DNA from: Pseudopithomyces maydicus
Taxonomy: Eukaryota; Ascomycota; Dothideomycetes; Pleosporales; Didymosphaeriaceae
DNA: 64,000 bases
NCBI GenBank assembly: GCA_026873275.1
Contig: JANTUC010000013.1
Span: 186,001 to 250,000, forward strand
Direction: 5' to 3'
Position numbers and translations under genes: made by a program. Of this stretch, positions 46,139 through 56,676 are shown piece after piece (the stretch's first letter is position 1; each line of letters starts with the position of its first letter). The notes under the pieces are model-generated. The model had not been told where the DNA came from. It saw only the letters and a list, made by a program, of their open reading frames with translations, and made no database searches.

Positions 46139-47155
46139 GTTTGTTTTGGGTGGCTGTCGTTGGTAGGTTAGCTGTTGGAGATGTTTGTGGTAGTGGGTGG
46201 GATACGTCTAACCTTCACTTGAGCGGTTTAAACAGTACCAGCCCTTGACGCCGTCGGCTAGACTGACAAACGGGATCTCCTTCTCGAGATTGCTGTCACC
46301 AATAATCTGAGTCCTGGTTCTGAAGTCGCTGGCGCTCAAGGTCGCCCGATTTCAAATGCGTAGCATGTTTTTAGACAGTCGAAGATGTTGATCCAGATTC
46401 TAACTTGTGTGACCTATTCTCTCTCATGGTGAATCGCATATTTTGCGAGCAATGATCCTTAATCTCCCGACAACTGGATGTGATGAGTACAGTGTTCCTC
46501 CAGGATCCATGACAACGATCTCTCTTTGGATTTGTTCGCTGCGAAGTGATATACCAGGTCTAACCCCCATCATGTTCGAATCTCCATGAAAGGGCACATC
46601 CCGAGTCACTGCTCGCTGGATGTTGTAGAAGCTCACTTTCACCCTTGCCATATTGATAGCTTTGCTTTTGAGAACAGTATTAAGCAGCATGAAGAGACTC
46701 AGCATAGTTAGGCCTATCTCAAGTTTGCATAGAGACACTGGGGTGGGGCGCGACTTCCTGAGGTAGGTGCGCGTGCCTTCCATATCTGTCAGTTCAACCA
46801 CATGGCACAGCAACGCGGTCGCGAAGGTCCCAAGTTTGGCCGCCCACGCGACGTCACAACAAATATTCGCGTAAGAGGAGTTTCCCAACCACTTTCCGTA
46901 TCCGGCCACAGACCATTTTCTCTCACTTCAACTCACTTCACGCACCCGCACCCGCACCCACCTTTTGGACACGTGCTCTTTTTTCACTCGAAATCAATCT
47001 CTCACCTCATCGTAATCGCCTTCGCTGCCCGCGAACCTCTCCCGCATAAGCTCACTTTCTTTTGAACTTGCGTCAGTAAAAGATCCAAGGTAAGTCACGG
47101 TACTACCGCACTTTGCTGGATATAGCATTGACATCGTGTCAGTTCTTGCACCAAG
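46139..47155. other. Shared divergent promoter region
   Basis: About 1 kb between two genes that share a C-terminal module. A minus-strand open frame of 161 codons (46424-46909) has no recognisable features. The 5' leader of F is CA-rich (CACCCGCACCCGCACCC at about 46940). Confidence 0.5.
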
Positions 47156-48986
47156 ATGGCCGGCAACGCTGCCACTTCTGCTGCTCCTGCTGCTGCCACT
47201 GCTTCCAGGCTCCACCGTGCGAGCAACGATGCGTTTGGGGAGGGCAGTCCCCACTGGAACCTCCCATTCCCGGCTGGTCGATTGACCGCCGCGGAGATCA
47301 TGGCATACTGCCCCCACTGGCTCAAGTCAGTGGATGTCATCGATCGTTTCGTCACCAACGGGGCCAAAGCCAAGTTGGTCGCGGGGATGCTCAGCGTCTT
47401 CCGCATTCTCCCTTCTGCCAACGGCATCACAGCGAACTCCGTCTGCGTCATGATGCAATGCGCCATGAGGGCCGCCAACTTCAGCTCCTGGACCATGGGA
47501 GGTCATTCTGGCTTCGTAGAGACTCGCCCCAATGAATGGGATCCCAACAACCTCGACGTCTCCGACTTCCGCAAGCCGTACGAGACGCACCCCAAGACGG
47601 GCTCCAAGAGGAGTGAGAACGTACCCGCCCAGCCTATTGAGTTCCGCGACCTCGCCAACGACGTCAAGCAGCATCCTCTAGGAGATGACGCCCTCGACCT
47701 CACTCGCTGTGTCCTCTATGCTATCGATCACCCTGATGAGTCTTGGCTCTTTCCTACTGATTTCGAACGTCTGGTGAACAAGCTTGGCGGACCTGAAGTT
47801 TTCTCTCACTTTCACTCCGATACGGAAGCCTTCCAGCGCGCCACTCTCTCACTTTTCACGCCCACCGAGCGCCGCGGCCTCGCTGTCACTCCTCTCTCCA
47901 CTGAGCAGCACGATCACTCTGACACCACAGTCGCTGGATCCTACACCAACACCACCAACATGCGTCTCCCGATTCCCCGCGCGTCTGCCGCCACCTCGAA
48001 GAAGCGTAACCGCACCGAGGTTGACAATGCCACCGAGCTTTCGCCCAACCCCAAGCGCACGCGTCGCAGCACCAGAGTCGCTACTCAACCCCGTAAGAAC
48101 ATGCGCGAGTCCGACACCGACACCAGCAACCCAACCACGAAGCGCCACCTCGACAGCGACGAATCGTTCTCGCCTCCCCAGAAGAAGCGCAAGACCCTCC
48201 GCAGCACCTCCGTCGAAAGCGACTTCGTAGGCTACACGAGCGACTCCGATAGCATCATCGACATGAACGGCGACACTCACATCGACCTCACAGAGGATCT
48301 TCTCTCACCCCGCCCACGCGTAGACATCCCGTCCGCGCCTCCGCCCAGCAGAGCCGCATCAAAACCCGCATCAACATCCTGAAGGAGATGCCAAAGTCCC
48401 TCCGTGGTCGCCCATCCAAGAGCTTCACCCAGTCCCGCATCGATTCAGACCCCAACCTCGCACTTCCCACCCTCGTTCCAGTCACCACCGACAACCGCGC
48501 CGACACCCCCGCCGAAACCACCACCGCGGGCCCCAAACCCCCGTCCCAACCCACCTCATCGACCCACAACTCCTCTCCGCAGCATCAGCCTGGGTCTCCG
48601 CCCGACCGGCCCCGATCCGCGCGCGCACCCCCGTGCTGCCCTCATCGCGGCTCGTCGTCGACGGACGCAGCATCCGGCTGTACTCCGAGGAAGGTCTCAC
48701 AACTATTGAAGCCATGTGGGCGTCTGCTCTGTCATCTACGCGCTTTGGAGGTCCGCGCAAGCACGCGCCGTTCCGCGAGCTGTATCGGTTGACGGATCCG
48801 GAGGAGGGCGATGAGAGCGATTGGGCGGAGAACATCCGCTGGGCGAAGGAGCAGCATAGGGTTTTTGGGACGAAGACGTGGACGGAGAGTCGGGAGCATT
48901 TGGAGGAGGTGACGGGGATTCGGAGGGAGACTATGTGGGTTAGTGAGGAGGTGGGGATGGGGGGTGTGGGACTGAGGAGGTGGTAG
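47156..48986 (+). CDS. Orphan family member F, two frame breaks
   Basis: About 610 residues if two missing Cs are allowed for, at 48344-48346 and 48538-48542; the literal frame stops at 48382. The function is unknown. DLTR-type domain: GRLTAAEIMAYCPHWLKSVD, IDRFVTNGAKAK (residues about 42-70), NEWDPNNLDVSDF, then ALDLTRCVLYAIDHPDESW (from nt 47690), LFPTDFERLVNKLGG and FQRATL. Then a basic, Ser/Thr-rich region with nuclear-type signals (NPKRTRRS, PQKKRKTLR) and HIDLTED, which fits a SUMO-interacting motif. The hidden C-terminus holds IKTRINILKEMPKSLRGRPS, RLVVDGRSIRLYSEEGLT, HAPFRELYRL and WAENIRWAKEQHRVFG. There is no ITIEQ-type N-terminal domain. Nuclear location is inferred. Confidence 0.75.
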
Positions 48987-50227
48987 GGTCCTGTGAGGTT
49001 TGGATGGAGGGATGGTTGTTTAGGGAGATGGATTGGAAGAGCGGTTTGAAGAGTTGGTGAGCTAAAGGGGATTACATCTCTCTTTTTACCGGATTGCTTA
49101 TTGGCGCAGAGAGCCTGGCGTTATGGACAGCTTCTCCGACTAGTGCAGCTCGGAGGGCTTTGGATGGTTGTTATGTTCTGCTTTCTGTTCTGCTTTCTGT
49201 TCTGCTTTCTGTTCTGCTTTTTGTTTCTGCTTCTTGTTTTGATTGCTTGCGTTTGCTTTGCTGCGTTTTGCTTCCTGCGTTTAATATCTTGCTTTCGATT
49301 TCGTGTTTTTTTCACTTCTTGCTTTGTTCATGATCTCATGACATTGCTACGTAGGGCGGTCGACTGACCGAGTAGTCTACTGGCTGGGTGGCCGGAAGGA
49401 TGATGGGTACCAGGGTTTATCAACTCTGAGTCTTATAAATGCGATAATCAGTGCTTTTTAACGAAATAATATTTTGTGTACATGGTGATGAGTGATGTTA
49501 CTTGGCGAAGTAGATTGCCGTTAAGGGCAGGTAAGTGCTGTATAATGTTCCACTAAGTGGTATAAGAAGGGACCCTTCTTTCAGTGAGGGTATGGAATAT
49601 TTTTAGAAATGATATCGTTCAGTTGCTACTTTCAAATCTAGTATCATGAGTAACATCGCGCCTGGAAGGTATGATTCCGTAGCCACGTACATTTACATAA
49701 TTGCAAATTCGGCAATGTGCTTTGGATACTCTGCACTTTTATCTATGGAGTAAGTAAGCAGATCGCAATATCTAACGTCATTGTTATCTACTTGTATTTG
49801 GGAATGATCTCACCGACCCATCGGGTTTCTGTATGTATCATGCTCGCTCTTTTCGAAAGCGGATAGATTTACAAGTCATCAACGAGAAGAGTTGTTCCCG
49901 TGTCATGAGTTGGATTTGTTTACATCACTCTGGATTTATATAGGTTGAATAAATGTAATCGTTTGGCACCCTGGCTGTAAGTGGTAGATCGCGTTTGTCT
50001 GGCACGGGCAGATCGCGTTTGTCCAGCACGGACTGCTCTGCCCCAGGAACATTTAAGCACAGCCGCATCGCGCCAAACATTTTTCCATTCGCTTCAATAC
50101 CCCCACTTGATCATTTGGAAGGCCGAGGTCTTCTATTTACCTTCAATCTATACCTCTTCGTCCCACTCTCGTCTCCAGCCAACGACACTAATCCCCGCTT
50201 CTCAATCACACCACCTGAGCCACTAAG
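48987..50227. other. Intergenic region
   Basis: 3' flank of F, the 12-mer repeat at 49175-49222, then AT-rich sequence. The last 200 bases are the CT-rich promoter/leader of the RNase H gene, with a doubled GATCGCGTTTGTC word at 49987 and 50011. No gene seen. Confidence 0.55.
49175..49222 (+). repeat. 12-nt tandem repeat
   Basis: Four perfect copies of GTTCTGCTTTCT, followed by degenerate copies (GTTCTGCTTTTT, GTTTCTGCTTCT). It lies in the 3' flank of F. Confidence 0.9.
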
Positions 50228-51357
50228 ATGCCGCGAGGTTGGTACTTGGCCCAAGGCCTAATCCCCTTGGGAGAAGCTAGCAGCGACGATGAAGAGGGCC
50301 CCTGTGAGTTGCCTGATGGCCGCCTCGTCTGTGGTCCCCATGGATTAGTCGTGTGTTACAAGTGCTGTTCCGATTACAACTTCGACCTGTCCGATGACTC
50401 CGGTGACGACGACCTTCTCAAGTACGAAAGCCGCTCCGATGGCGACAACCTTCCCAAGTACGAAAGCCGTGCCGATGACGACAACGTTCCCAAGCACGAA
50501 AACCGTTCCGGTGACGCCAGCACCGAAGAGGCAAATGCCACTCGCGAAGGGATCCCAGGCATACATCCTCTCCACCCTTATTTCATAGCTGCCGACAGTG
50601 GCGTTCCTCATGGATTGCCCGATGAGCCAAAGCGCCGCGGAACCGGACGCGTATTTCCAACCAAATTCGATGCTCCGCCCTCGGTTCAAGTTCATGAACT
50701 GTTTGAGACGAAACTCAAATACGTATCCATGACCCGGTATGTGCATCTTTCTAATGAAGGCATTTCATAGTCGCTGACGATTTGTCCAGATTCGTTCGCC
50801 GCACCGACTCCCGTCAAGTTCTCGTATACACCGATGGCGCCTGTCTCAACAACGGCGAGCCGAATGCCACCGCTGGCTGGGCCTTTGTTCACGGCCCCGC
50901 AATGAAGGCATCAGATGGCTCGGTCACTCGCCCTGAACTTGTTGAGTCGGGGCGGCTTGAGCAGGAAGGTCCTTTCAAAGACGCTGGCGTTCAGAGCAGC
51001 AATCGCGCTGAGTTGCGCGCCGTCATTGCAGCGCTGCGATTCCGCTCATGGTCCGGCGAGGGCTTCAAGAGCATAGTTATTGCGACGGACTCGGAGTATG
51101 TGGTAGAGGGCGCGACCAATTGGGTCAAGCGGTGGGTCAAGAACGGATGGAAGACGAATAGGAAAGCGGAGGTCAAGAACCGAGACATGTGGGAGCATCT
51201 TCTTGGCGAGGTAGAGCGAGCAGATGAGCGAGGATTGAAGATTGAGTTTTGGCGGATTCCGCGCGCGTGGAATGAGGTTGCAGATGGGGCGGCGAAGACG
51301 GCGGCTGGAAAAGATGCGAAGGCTGAGTGGGTGGACATGTTGGGATTTTGCATCTGA
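50228..51357 (+). CDS. RNase H-type protein with N-terminal Cys/His motif
   Basis: Exons 50228-50736 and 50790-51357; the 53-nt intron has GTATGT, a CTGACG branch site and TCCAG; 358 residues. The second exon is an RNase H1-type fold with the four acidic catalytic residues: Asp in LVYTDGACLNNG, Glu in SSNRAELRAVI, Asp in IVIATDSEYVV and Asp in EVADGAAKTA. The expected activity is cleavage of RNA in RNA:DNA hybrids. The N-terminus has CGPHGLVVCYKCCSDYNF, a C-H-C-CC pattern likely to bind zinc, then three acidic repeats (DDDLLKYESRS, GDNLPKYESRA, DDNVPKHENRS). No mitochondrial targeting sequence is obvious. It differs from classical RNase H1 in lacking a recognisable hybrid-binding domain. The gene is intact. 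Confidence 0.87.
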
Positions 51358-51708
51358 GGCTTGGGACTGCAGACCTGTGGAAGTGAATTCGTGGTACAAG
51401 GGCAGGAGAGATACTCTGGAGAGGGCAAGGCTTGAAATGCGCATCTGAAGATGTGCGAAACGCTCTGGATAGGCTTTGTGTCTAAGGATTGGAAATACAC
51501 ATTTGTATTATATGGGCGGTACTAGAATGTGCGAGACGCCCTGGAAGGAATTTGGTCTGGGATTCAGAAATGCACATGCATAACGAATCAGTAGTACTAG
51601 AACGTGCGAGATGCTCTGGAAGGACAGGCATCCGTTTCTCCCATGTTTACAACAAATTCACTCACAAAAGACCATACAAGACATCCACATCCATATCACC
51701 TCGCCCCT
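51358..51708. other. Convergent 3' region
   Basis: It contains three imperfect copies of a segment with GTGCGA(A/G)A(T/C)GC(T/C)CTGGA (about 51453, 51528, 51604), a small dispersed repeat. No gene seen. Confidence 0.5.
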
Positions 51709-53017
51709 CTACCCCTCTCCAAAAACAAACCTCGTCCAATTCGCCCCCAACCTCTTCACCCCCTCCTCCAACCCCCACCCCTTAATCCTACACACCCTCC
51801 TCGCCACATCCTCCAATCTCCTATCCATCTCCTCCCCCGCAGTATGTAAATCGCTCTCCACCAGTACCATCTCATCCGGCACCGCCCTCACCATCTTCAC
51901 AAACGCCTCGGGCTCCTCCTCCCCCTCATCCACATCGCCCAGATTAATCGCCGTCGAGAAGCTCACAAAGAACTGCACCGGAATACTAGGATGCAGATAC
52001 TGCCTCCATACATCTGGACCCCCGGAGAAAGAATGCAGACACACGCGGGGCGGGAACGGTCTCGGCTCCTCTTCCCTCCCTCCTTCATCCACCTCTTTCT
52101 CCTCTTTTTCCTCTTTCTCCTCAGCTGCACCCCCATCCTTTCCATCCTTCCCCTCCCCTCCCTTCTCCTTCTTTTTCTTCCTATTTTCCCTCTTCGAAAC
52201 CATCTCCTTCTCCCACCCCCTCCACCCCTCCCTCAAACACTCAAACACCACCCCATGCGCCTGCACCCCATGCACACTAACCGCCCTCCCCATCTCCCCC
52301 GCCACCCGCAGCTGCGCCTTAAACACCATCTTCTGATGCTCCATGCTGCACCTGTACGGCGTGAGGCGCCTCCCCTCTCTGCCTCCCAGCGTGAGGCTTG
52401 ACGATCTCGCCTCGAGCTCAGCCAGGGTCCAGGGGTGCGGGATGCGGAAGGAGCGGTCGAGGCCGATTTCGCCGACGAGGGCGTGGGGGTGGAGGGAGAG
52501 GGTGGTGCGGAGGGTGGTGAGGAGGGTGGAGAGGGGGAGCGGGTCGGGGAGGTGGGTGAAGATGGCTATGTCTTCGGGGGTGAGGGTGGAGGGGGTTTGG
52601 ATGGGGGGAGGAGGACGGAGGCGTAGTGGTGGAGTTTGGCGGGGCCTTTTAGGATCTGGCCTTCTTCTAGGTTCCTAAGTTCCTCTGCATCTCCTTCTTC
52701 TTTATATTCCCCTTCTTCTTCCGCTTTCCCTTTCCCCCGATCATCCCAGATCCCACACACAAACCAGGGATGCCACCCCCAACACGGCACGACCCTCTCC
52801 TCCTCGCCCCACCGCTCTACCTCTTTACTCCTCACCCCGTACCTCTCAGCTACCTCGCGTACGAGATGCTGGTCCTCTTGCCTGGTCGCCATGACGGTGA
52901 GGGCGCGGGCGCGCATCGAGGGGAGCTGTGGGATGAGGGACATTGTGTCGGTGGGGTGGCAGTGGGCGTCGAAGAGGGGGAGGTGTGTGGGGAAGGATTC
53001 GGGAGGGGAGGGGGCAT
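51709..53017 (-). CDS. TatD-type metal hydrolase, Cut9-interacting Scn1-like
   Basis: Minus strand. The reading frame breaks at the G6 run 52603-52608 (one missing base); ATSVLLPP-type sequence then joins IQTPSTLTPEDIAIF. TatD features: FDAHCHPTD with the two metal His, VGEIGLDRSFRIP with the metal Glu, VSVHGVQAHG, CLHSFSGGPD and LVESDLHTAG with the last Asp, then the C-terminal helix RRVCRIKGWGL and GANWTRFVFG. VGEIGLDR(S/A)FRIP is typical of the Scn1 (Cut9-interacting) branch. A Lys/Glu-rich insertion sits between VFE and CLHSFSG. The ATG at 53017 (MPPSPPESFPTHLPLFDAHC, if one further C is missing in 53010-53014) seems the natural start; the literal frame opens at 53147. It is probably a deoxyribonuclease or other phosphoesterase. 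Confidence 0.82.
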
Positions 53018-53147
53018 TGTGGCTGGGTATGTGTATATCTTTGTATATTTTTATGTCGGTGGGTGTGTGGAGATAAGGAGCACGGCGGTAAGAAACTGGT
53101 GAATCTGGGGATGGTAGCGATGAAGACAAGCTAGGAGGTCGATTCAC

Positions 53148-54607
53148 TTTTTCCGTGTGTACAGTTGTAGATGTCTGGAGGCGGTGAGAATCCGAGTCAA
53201 ATATCTAGTCTGACTTCTGGTCTCTGATTTCCCGATCTCTTTTTAAAAGATTTGTATCTTATAAATGCGAACGAGTCAGGTGTCGAGATGAGAAGAAGTG
53301 ACGTCGTTTCTATTTCCCTAGGACGCAGGTGGGACGCGGAGCGATGCGACCCCACCTCTATGTAAAATGCATCATGCTATTCCACGTTGGGAAGACTACC
53401 CAACCTCAGCCCACTCACTTACCAACCTCCTAACACCATGTAAACTGCCAGCCAATCATTTCTCTTTCTAACATGTTGTTCATAGTACTACACTGATTTC
53501 CAGATATCACGCACAAAGCACAAAATATATCCTGTGTGTCATTTCGTCGATTTGGAAGAATCTCACGCAGCAAGTTAACCAAAAAGATAAATGCGGAAGT
53601 ATTGGATGATGAGAATTTATGCGTGATCACCTCCTAAAAGACTGATATGAGCGTATATAGTGTAAAAAATGGAATGATTGCTTTAGAAAAAAGCACGTTC
53701 ATACTGTCCGTTCCACATGTCGTGTCGTTTCCCATTTTGAAATCTACGCCGCGCGTTCTCAGAATTTCGCCGTGCACAGACAGCTGAGTGCATCCTTCCA
53801 TCCCTTCTTACCCACACACCCGCACACGGAACTATTTGATGCAAAATATAACATACCCATCGCAAAAATCCGACTCCACAGCACACAAAGAACATCACAA
53901 CCACCTCCTCACACCACGTCAATAATCTCACAACATAAACAACACATTATCACCACTGTATAAATATATATGTATTCTCTCTCTCCCTTCCTCTCTTCCA
54001 CCTCCCCTCCTTTCTATTGCCCCTCCTCTCTCTCTCGCTCTCTCTATCCCCCTCTCTTCTACTCTTCTACTCTTCCTTTCCCTCCCCGTCCCCTCCCCAA
54101 CAACAGCAATAAAAAAACGATGTACACAACACCCAACCGATAAGCAAACAAAGCAAAAAAGGAAAATCGCACATTCATGATGCTCGCAGAGACAAGTGTA
54201 CTTGGGATACGCTGAAGCCAGACCAGGCCAGGCCAGGCCAGTGAGTGCAATGCGATCCGATGCAGACCAGAGCGGGACGGGACGGGACGGGACGGGACTG
54301 GACAGGACAGGACAGGACAGGATAATACGGAACGAGACGGACGGGTACCAACAACGCCTTTTGCTATGCTGGAAGATGCACGCGGGAATCAAGGGAAACT
54401 GTATATGTAAGGGAAATGGTAGGTGCGATGGGCGGACTGGGTGGTTGGTTTGGTGGTTTGGAAGAGATGGATGATGGGTGCGTTGGATGGTTGGTAGGCG
54501 CGTAGGTTGGTTGGTAGATTGGTAGGTTGGTAGGTGGTAGTGGTGGTGGTACAGGATGCATCAGCCGTGGGATGCGATAAGATGGTGGGTAGGTGAAAAG
54601 AAGGTTG
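53148..54607. other. Intergenic region
   Basis: Upstream of the TatD gene and downstream of SRF1. It has a pyrimidine-rich stretch (CTCTCT, 53970-54090) and the pentamer repeats. Open frames here are low-complexity. Confidence 0.5.
54226..54320 (+). repeat. Pentamer microsatellites
   Basis: (GGCCA)3 at about 54226, then (CGGGA)n from 54273 changing to (CAGGA)n up to 54320. It lies in the 3' flank of the SRF1 gene. Confidence 0.9.
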
Positions 54608-55986
54608 CTATCGGGCGACGCGTTCGATGAGTCTAGTGGATGAGTTAGTCGGTGGGATAAAAATATATATGAATATAGATATGGAAAGGGGTATATAAAG
54701 GAGAAGGAAAAAAGAACAAAAACATACCTCATAGTACTGATCGCAAAAGTAGTCAACCACGCAATCAGCGCAATCAACAGCGTCGCCGTCAACGCCTTCT
54801 GCCTCGTACATATACTCCGCACATACGGACACCCCACAAACGGCGACGACGTCATGTTCCCCGCCATGACATTCATCGGGTCGCTCAGGTCGCTGAGATC
54901 CGTCCCATCCTGGCACGCCCACCGGCTATCCGTCAGCGCCTGAAACGCCAGACTCAGATTCGCCGAGTCGAACACGATGAAAGCGAGATCCAAAAACACC
55001 AGGCGCATCTTGGCGTAGTGCGAGCGCAGCCCGAGCGGCTTCGACGTGTACTCGTCGTACGTGATGTACACAGTGTAGACGATGGCGACCACGTCGACTA
55101 TGACGGCCATCCAGGTGGAGGAGTTGTTCTTGCACGACTGGGTGTCGGAGCGGTGGAAGATGGAGCCTGCGAGGGCGAGGGCGAGGACCGAGAAGATGAG
55201 GACGACGAGGCGGACGACGAGGGGCACCATCGGGTGGTTCATGAGCAGCTTGTGGAAGCGGGCGCGCTTCGCGGAGCTGAACAGCCAGAAACCCGTCAAC
55301 TGCTCCTTTTCGTCCTGGTCCATGGGCTGCCACGGCTCCTCCAGGTCGGGCATGTTCTCGCGCATCCAGTCGTCGTCCACGATCTGGCCGCGCGAGGAGC
55401 TGGGGCGCTCCCGCTCGCGGTCGCGGTCGTAGTCGGAGGCTTTCGCGAACTGCTGCCACTTGGAGGCCTGCTCTGCGAGGGGGGTCTTGGGTGTCACGGG
55501 GGCATGTTCGCGGGCGTGGTCGAAGCGGCGGCCGGGGACGTGGGACTTTGGCGTGGGCATGTAGTTGTGGGAGGCCGGGCGGACGGAGGTCGGGGTGCGG
55601 GGGAGGAGCGAGGCGGAGGCGGAGGCATCTTGGGCGTCGTCGTCGTCGACGGCCTGGACCCAGGGCGGGAGGGTGCGGGCGGTGCGCAGGTGCTTGTCGT
55701 CGGGCAGCTGGGTGTCCTTGGAGCGCGACGACGCCAGCGTGTGTGGGTTCGAGGACACGGACTGGCTGTGCGACTTACGCACGTTGTTGGCGCCGTCGAC
55801 CTGGTCGAGGGCGTGGCTGGAGGAGGCGGCGGTGGTGGCAGACAGCGGGCGATGGAGGCTCAGGCTGGAAGCGGTGGTCGGGGGGATCGGGGAGGGCTGC
55901 AGGCGGTGGGCGGTGGTGGTCGGGGAGAGGAAGGGCGAGGAGCCATTGCGGGATTCTACCATGGGGTTGGCGGCATTGCTGGCCAT
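54608..55986 (-). CDS. SRF1: Regulator of phospholipase D SRF1
   Basis: Exons 55986-54728 and 54632-54608 on the minus strand; the 95-nt intron has GTATGT, a GACTAAC branch site and CACTAG, giving 427 residues ending ISTMRLIERVAR. Family signs: FWLFSSAKRARFHKLLMNHP followed by helices VPLVVRLVVLIFSVLALAL, TWMAVIVDVVAIVYTVYI, the motif ITYDEYTSKPLGLR, RLVFLDLAFIVFDSANLSLA, and CTRQKALTATLLIALIAWL. This is the fungal SRF1 pattern: a long disordered N-terminus, then four membrane helices; in yeast Srf1 regulates the phospholipase D Spo14 during lipid signalling. The ATG at 55986 (MASNAANPM) is chosen because the longer frame starts at GTG. The N-terminal half has many Ser/Thr-Pro sites. It is divergent to the 56677 gene, 690 bases apart. 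Confidence 0.85.
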
Positions 55987-56676
55987 GTCGGTCGACGACG
56001 GTGCTCGACTCGAGAAGCGCCGTTGGCGTGGCCGTTGCCGTTGCCAGTGCCAGAGCCGGCCAAGACGCACGGAGCAGCGGTGTTGGGGCGGCCAGCAGGC
56101 GGATTACGTGGGCGCGAAGCAGTACTCGTACACGGTGCACGGCGGCGACATGCCGGGAGAAGCGAAGCAAAGCAAGCAGGCAAGCGACGGTGGGCGGGGG
56201 TCCAGCTATCGTGGGCCTGGCCTGGGGGGTGGGTGGTCGTGTGCAGTGGCAGTGGTGGTTGGTGTTGCTGCTCCTCCTGGGCGCCCCCGTCGGCTGCTGG
56301 GAAATTGCCCGGCGATCCAGGACAGGACGTGCTCGCACAGCGCGCCATGACGTCCTCGCGCCGCCCACAGCGAGAACAGAACCGACCAGACAGACCCATC
56401 CCAGGCATCCCAGGCGCTGCCAGACCCATCCCAGACCCATACCGGTCCCGTACAGCCCCCCTCGCCCCCCTCGTCCTCAACGCTAGCCCGCTGTAAGCCT
56501 GCCTCCAGCGTCGCGTCCTTTGCCACAGACGACAATGTTTCGCGCGCCGCGCGTGTGAGAAAAGCTTCGCCTGCGCCATTGCGCGCCGATCGACTCTTTC
56601 CCGCGACCTCAATTCACGATTACGATTACGATATTCCCCCGCCAGCCGCCAGCGTCCCGCCGTTGCCCTCCTCGCA
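55987..56676. other. Divergent promoter region
   Basis: GC-rich shared upstream region of SRF1 and the KHE1-like gene. The long open frames across it are GC artefacts. Confidence 0.55.

Noticed and set aside
46424..46909. Minus-strand open frame of 161 codons between the divergent genes
   Set aside because: No domain, no homology within the window, and it lies in a promoter region; kept only as a note.
54061..54392. Tandem GGGAC/AGGAC repeats as a possible functional array
   Set aside because: Simple pentamer slippage products in a 3' flank, with no sign of a gene or structure.
55018..56496. Plus-strand open frames of 492 and 331 codons
   Set aside because: Gly/Arg-rich antisense of SRF1 in GC-rich DNA, no domain; the minus strand has a clear family match.
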